DNA of 15,979 nt from Rhodospirillaceae bacterium (GTDB taxonomy: Bacteria > Pseudomonadota > Alphaproteobacteria > MPNO01 > UBA2964). Below, in pieces: positions 14,440 to 15,979 of the stretch. Where the stretch lies: positions 1-15,979 of the forward strand of contig PBOV01000102.1 of the NCBI GenBank assembly GCA_002724505.1. Direction: 5' to 3'. The position numbers and the translations under genes are program-made. Every line of letters starts with the position of its first letter. Position 1 is the stretch's first letter. The notes below the pieces were generated by a model. The model did no database searches, was not told where the DNA came from, and saw only the letters and a list, made by a program, of their open reading frames with translations.

Positions 14440-14970
14440 ATGGGCAAAACACCAAACGTTTCTGATATTGAAAACTATGTGTGTAGATTTGAAAATATTA
14501 AAGAACGGGAATCACCTTACCGACCAATAGATATGATGTTGGAACGGTTCGAACGTAAGCGCTATGCCGTTCTTGGGCGTCCTGCAGAACAAAAGGGTGA
14601 GGCAACACCACTAGATAATGTAGACGCCTTCAACATCACTTATCTGAAGGTAGAACCAGGCAGGGGGCTCGCAACTCACGGCCACCCAACACCGGAAGCA
14701 TTTATTGTGATGCAAGGCACCTGGCGTATTACGATGGGTCTGAACTCCGAACAGGAGACAATAATGTATCCCTTTGACATCATTTCGGTGCCACCTAACG
14801 AAATGCATGGGGCTGAGGTAATCGGCGAAGAGACCGGTTGGATGATGACAATCAATGCCGGTCATGGCGGAGCAAAGCTATTCTGGCCACCAAATTTATT
14901 AGAGGAATTGCGCGCCAAGGGCGCGAACGTCTCAGACGTGGAAATTCCTGGGGAATCTTTAAAATCCTGA
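14440..14970 (+). CDS. Cupin-domain protein, third gene of the Rieske operon
   Basis: A 176-residue single-domain cupin. Cupin motif 1, G-x5-H-x-H-x3-E-x6-G, is matched exactly by GRGLATHGHPTPEAFIVMQG, and motif 2 appears as PFDIISVPPNEMHGAEVIG with its histidine, so a three-His-one-Glu metal site is complete. The N-terminal 60 residues are charged and show no known domain. The C-terminus (GGAKLFWPPNLLEELRAKG) resembles small cupins found next to oxygenases. The ATG at 14440 has TAAGGA at 14426-14431 with 8-base spacing, 36 bp after the beta subunit. It could be a ring-cleaving dioxygenase, an isomerase or a non-catalytic binding protein; the sequence does not decide. Confidence 0.85.
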   Translation: MGKTPNVSDIENYVCRFENIKERESPYRPIDMMLERFERKRYAVLGRPAEQKGEATPLDNVDAFNITYLKVEPGRGLATHGHPTPEAFIVMQGTWRITMGLNSEQETIMYPFDIISVPPNEMHGAEVIGEETGWMMTINAGHGGAKLFWPPNLLEELRAKGANVSDVEIPGESLKS

Positions 14971-15091
14971 GCCGGATTGAAATGCTCCACCCCTCATCTA
15001 GCTCCTCGCGAAGCCGTTCTTTTCCGCCTGCATAATTGATAATTTATTGTGAATATTGCAATTCATCTGGCCGGATGGTGCACAAAAATAA
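14971..15091. other. Convergent intergenic stretch after the cupin gene
   Basis: No ORF is seen. A short stem CATCT-GGCC-GGATG (15064-15077) is present but without a T-run in the plus direction, so the 3' end of the Rieske operon is not marked by an obvious intrinsic terminator. Confidence 0.4.
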
Positions 15092-15095
15092 ATGG

Positions 15096-15124
15096 TATTA
15101 AAAAGAGCTCTCAATAACGAGCCC
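15096..15124 (-). terminator. Intrinsic terminator of rodA
   Basis: On the minus strand, GGGCTC (15124-15119), an 8-base loop, GAGCTC (15110-15105) with one G-T wobble, then TTTTTAATA. It begins 10 bases beyond the rodA stop codon, the right place and order for a Rho-independent terminator. Confidence 0.65.
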
Positions 15125-15133
15125 ATAGCTGCG

Positions 15134-15979
15134 CTAACCTTCACCCCCATAGCCGTGACGCCCTATTCGCACGTCGCGGTGCACATTAGCACAAATGATG
15201 AAACCAAATCCTATCAAAATTGACAACATTGCTGTGCCGCCATAGGAAATCAACGGCAAAGGGATCCCTACAACAGGCAACAACCCCATGACCATCGCAA
15301 TATTAATAAAAATATATAAAAAAAGGTTTCCTGTAATGCCTAGGGCCACGAGCCGCCCAAATTGATTATGAACGCGTAATGCAATCACAAAGCAATGAAT
15401 TAATATAATGGAATAAATTATAAGAAGTAAAAGACCGCCAACTATGCCAAACTCTTCAGCTAACATCGTAAAAATAAAGTCTGTCTGTTTCTCTGGTAAA
15501 AAATTTAGGTGACTTTGTGTCCCACCCAGATACCCCTTACCGAACACACCACCTGACCCAAGAGCAATCTTGGATTGCATAATATGATAACCAGCACCAA
15601 GGGGATCATTCTCAGGGTTAAGAAACGTAAGAATGCGCATTTTCTGATAGCCGTGAAGCATTGTCCAACCGACAGGCAAGGATGCAATAATTACGCCTAC
15701 AACCAGCCCAAAATGCCACGTACGGACACCAGCAAGAAAAAATATTATGCCAGCTGTCATCGTGAGCATGATAGCTGTCCCTAAATCCGGTTGTCTTAGT
15801 AGCAAGAAAACTGGCGCAACCACCATAATTAAAGGAATAATTAAAAATATCGGGCGACCAATATCCTCAATAGACCTACCATGAAAATAGCGTGCAAGTG
15901 CCAGAACAAGCGCCACTTTCATTATTTCTGAAGGTTGCATTTGGATAAATCCAAGATTTATCCAGCGCTTAGCTCCCAT
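15134..15979 (-). CDS. rodA: Rod-shape-determining protein RodA, C-terminal part (truncated by window edge)
   Basis: SEDS-family peptidoglycan glycosyltransferase of the elongasome, an inner-membrane protein partnering PBP2 and MreB. The visible 281-residue part has the SEDS hallmarks GAKRWINLG and QPSEIMKVALVLALARY near its start. A large extracytoplasmic loop contains GGTQSHLNFLPEKQTDFIF (about 152-170), and it ends with the strongly conserved GIPLPLISYGGTAMLSILIG. About six to seven hydrophobic segments are visible. The Met at the window edge is only the first Met in view; family proteins carry about 90 more residues before GAKRWI, so the gene continues beyond 15979. The loop motif and TDFIF favour RodA over FtsW. 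A housekeeping gene, convergent with the Rieske operon. Confidence 0.93.
   Translation of the reverse strand: MGAKRWINLGFIQMQPSEIMKVALVLALARYFHGRSIEDIGRPIFLIIPLIMVVAPVFLLLRQPDLGTAIMLTMTAGIIFFLAGVRTWHFGLVVGVIIASLPVGWTMLHGYQKMRILTFLNPENDPLGAGYHIMQSKIALGSGGVFGKGYLGGTQSHLNFLPEKQTDFIFTMLAEEFGIVGGLLLLIIYSIILIHCFVIALRVHNQFGRLVALGITGNLFLYIFINIAMVMGLLPVVGIPLPLISYGGTAMLSILIGFGFIICANVHRDVRIGRHGYGGEG

Noticed and set aside
12467..15057. Eleven-base string TTGTGAATATT found at 12467 and at 15047
   Set aside because: AT-rich 11-mers recur by chance at this window size; no flanking similarity was seen, so it is not treated as a repeat or att site.
1..15979. CRISPR array, tRNA, rRNA or riboswitch
   Set aside because: No regularly spaced repeats, tRNA-like cloverleaf or known aptamer core was seen on reading through the intergenic regions.

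Overview
The window looks like chromosomal DNA from an alphaproteobacterium, probably a free-living and perhaps marine one, of moderate to low GC. This is inferred from gene types: a class 1b SpeD fused by overlap to SpeE, a RodA, a roughly 590-residue-type acyl-CoA dehydrogenase, and many small catabolic enzymes. No rRNA, tRNA, transposase, integrase or CRISPR array was seen, and the species cannot be named from the sequence alone.

Layout. Positions 1-1527 (+) hold the last 508 residues of an acyl-CoA dehydrogenase whose start lies before the window. Positions 1652-2958 (+) are speD and speE, overlapping by 4 bp, a spermidine synthesis pair. Everything from 2983 to 10725 except one gene is on the minus strand: a zinc methyltransferase of the MetE C-terminal type (2983-4152), an acyl-CoA synthetase and an MDR-family quinone-oxidoreductase-like enzyme that are translationally linked (4336-6880), a cupin thiol dioxygenase (6963-7532) and a ChaC glutathione-degrading enzyme (7652-8194). 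A plus-strand MBL-fold hydrolase (8278-9402) then meets a glyoxalase-like gene (9399-10334) that sits directly behind a RidA-family gene (10336-10725). An LLM-class FMN monooxygenase (11059-12351, -) is divergent from a Rieske oxygenase alpha/beta pair and a cupin (12588-14970, +). The far end (15134-15979, -) is the C-terminal part of RodA.

How the genes may work together. The most striking part is 9399-14970: a two-component-type flavin monooxygenase, a complete Rieske terminal oxygenase, a metal-binding cupin, a RidA homologue without its key arginine and a glyoxalase-like protein, arranged around one shared divergent promoter region. It reads as an uncharacterised catabolic pathway for a ring or a hetero-atom compound. 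No electron-transfer partner for either oxygenase is in the window. A second theme is sulfur and thiol chemistry. ChaC releases Cys-Gly from glutathione, and a thiol dioxygenase next to it, with its own strong-looking promoter, could oxidise the cysteine or another small thiol. The LLM enzyme belongs to the family that includes DszA and dimethyl sulfide monooxygenase, and the zinc methyltransferase family acts on thiols. A single organosulfur pathway is only a hypothesis.

The block 2983-14970 lies between housekeeping genes (speDE and rodA), which fits an accessory metabolic region, although no mobility genes mark its edges. Regulatory candidates include two sigma70-like promoters on the minus strand (for the thiol dioxygenase and for the LLM monooxygenase), a weaker plus-strand one for the Rieske operon, an intrinsic terminator after rodA, and three unexplained inverted repeats.
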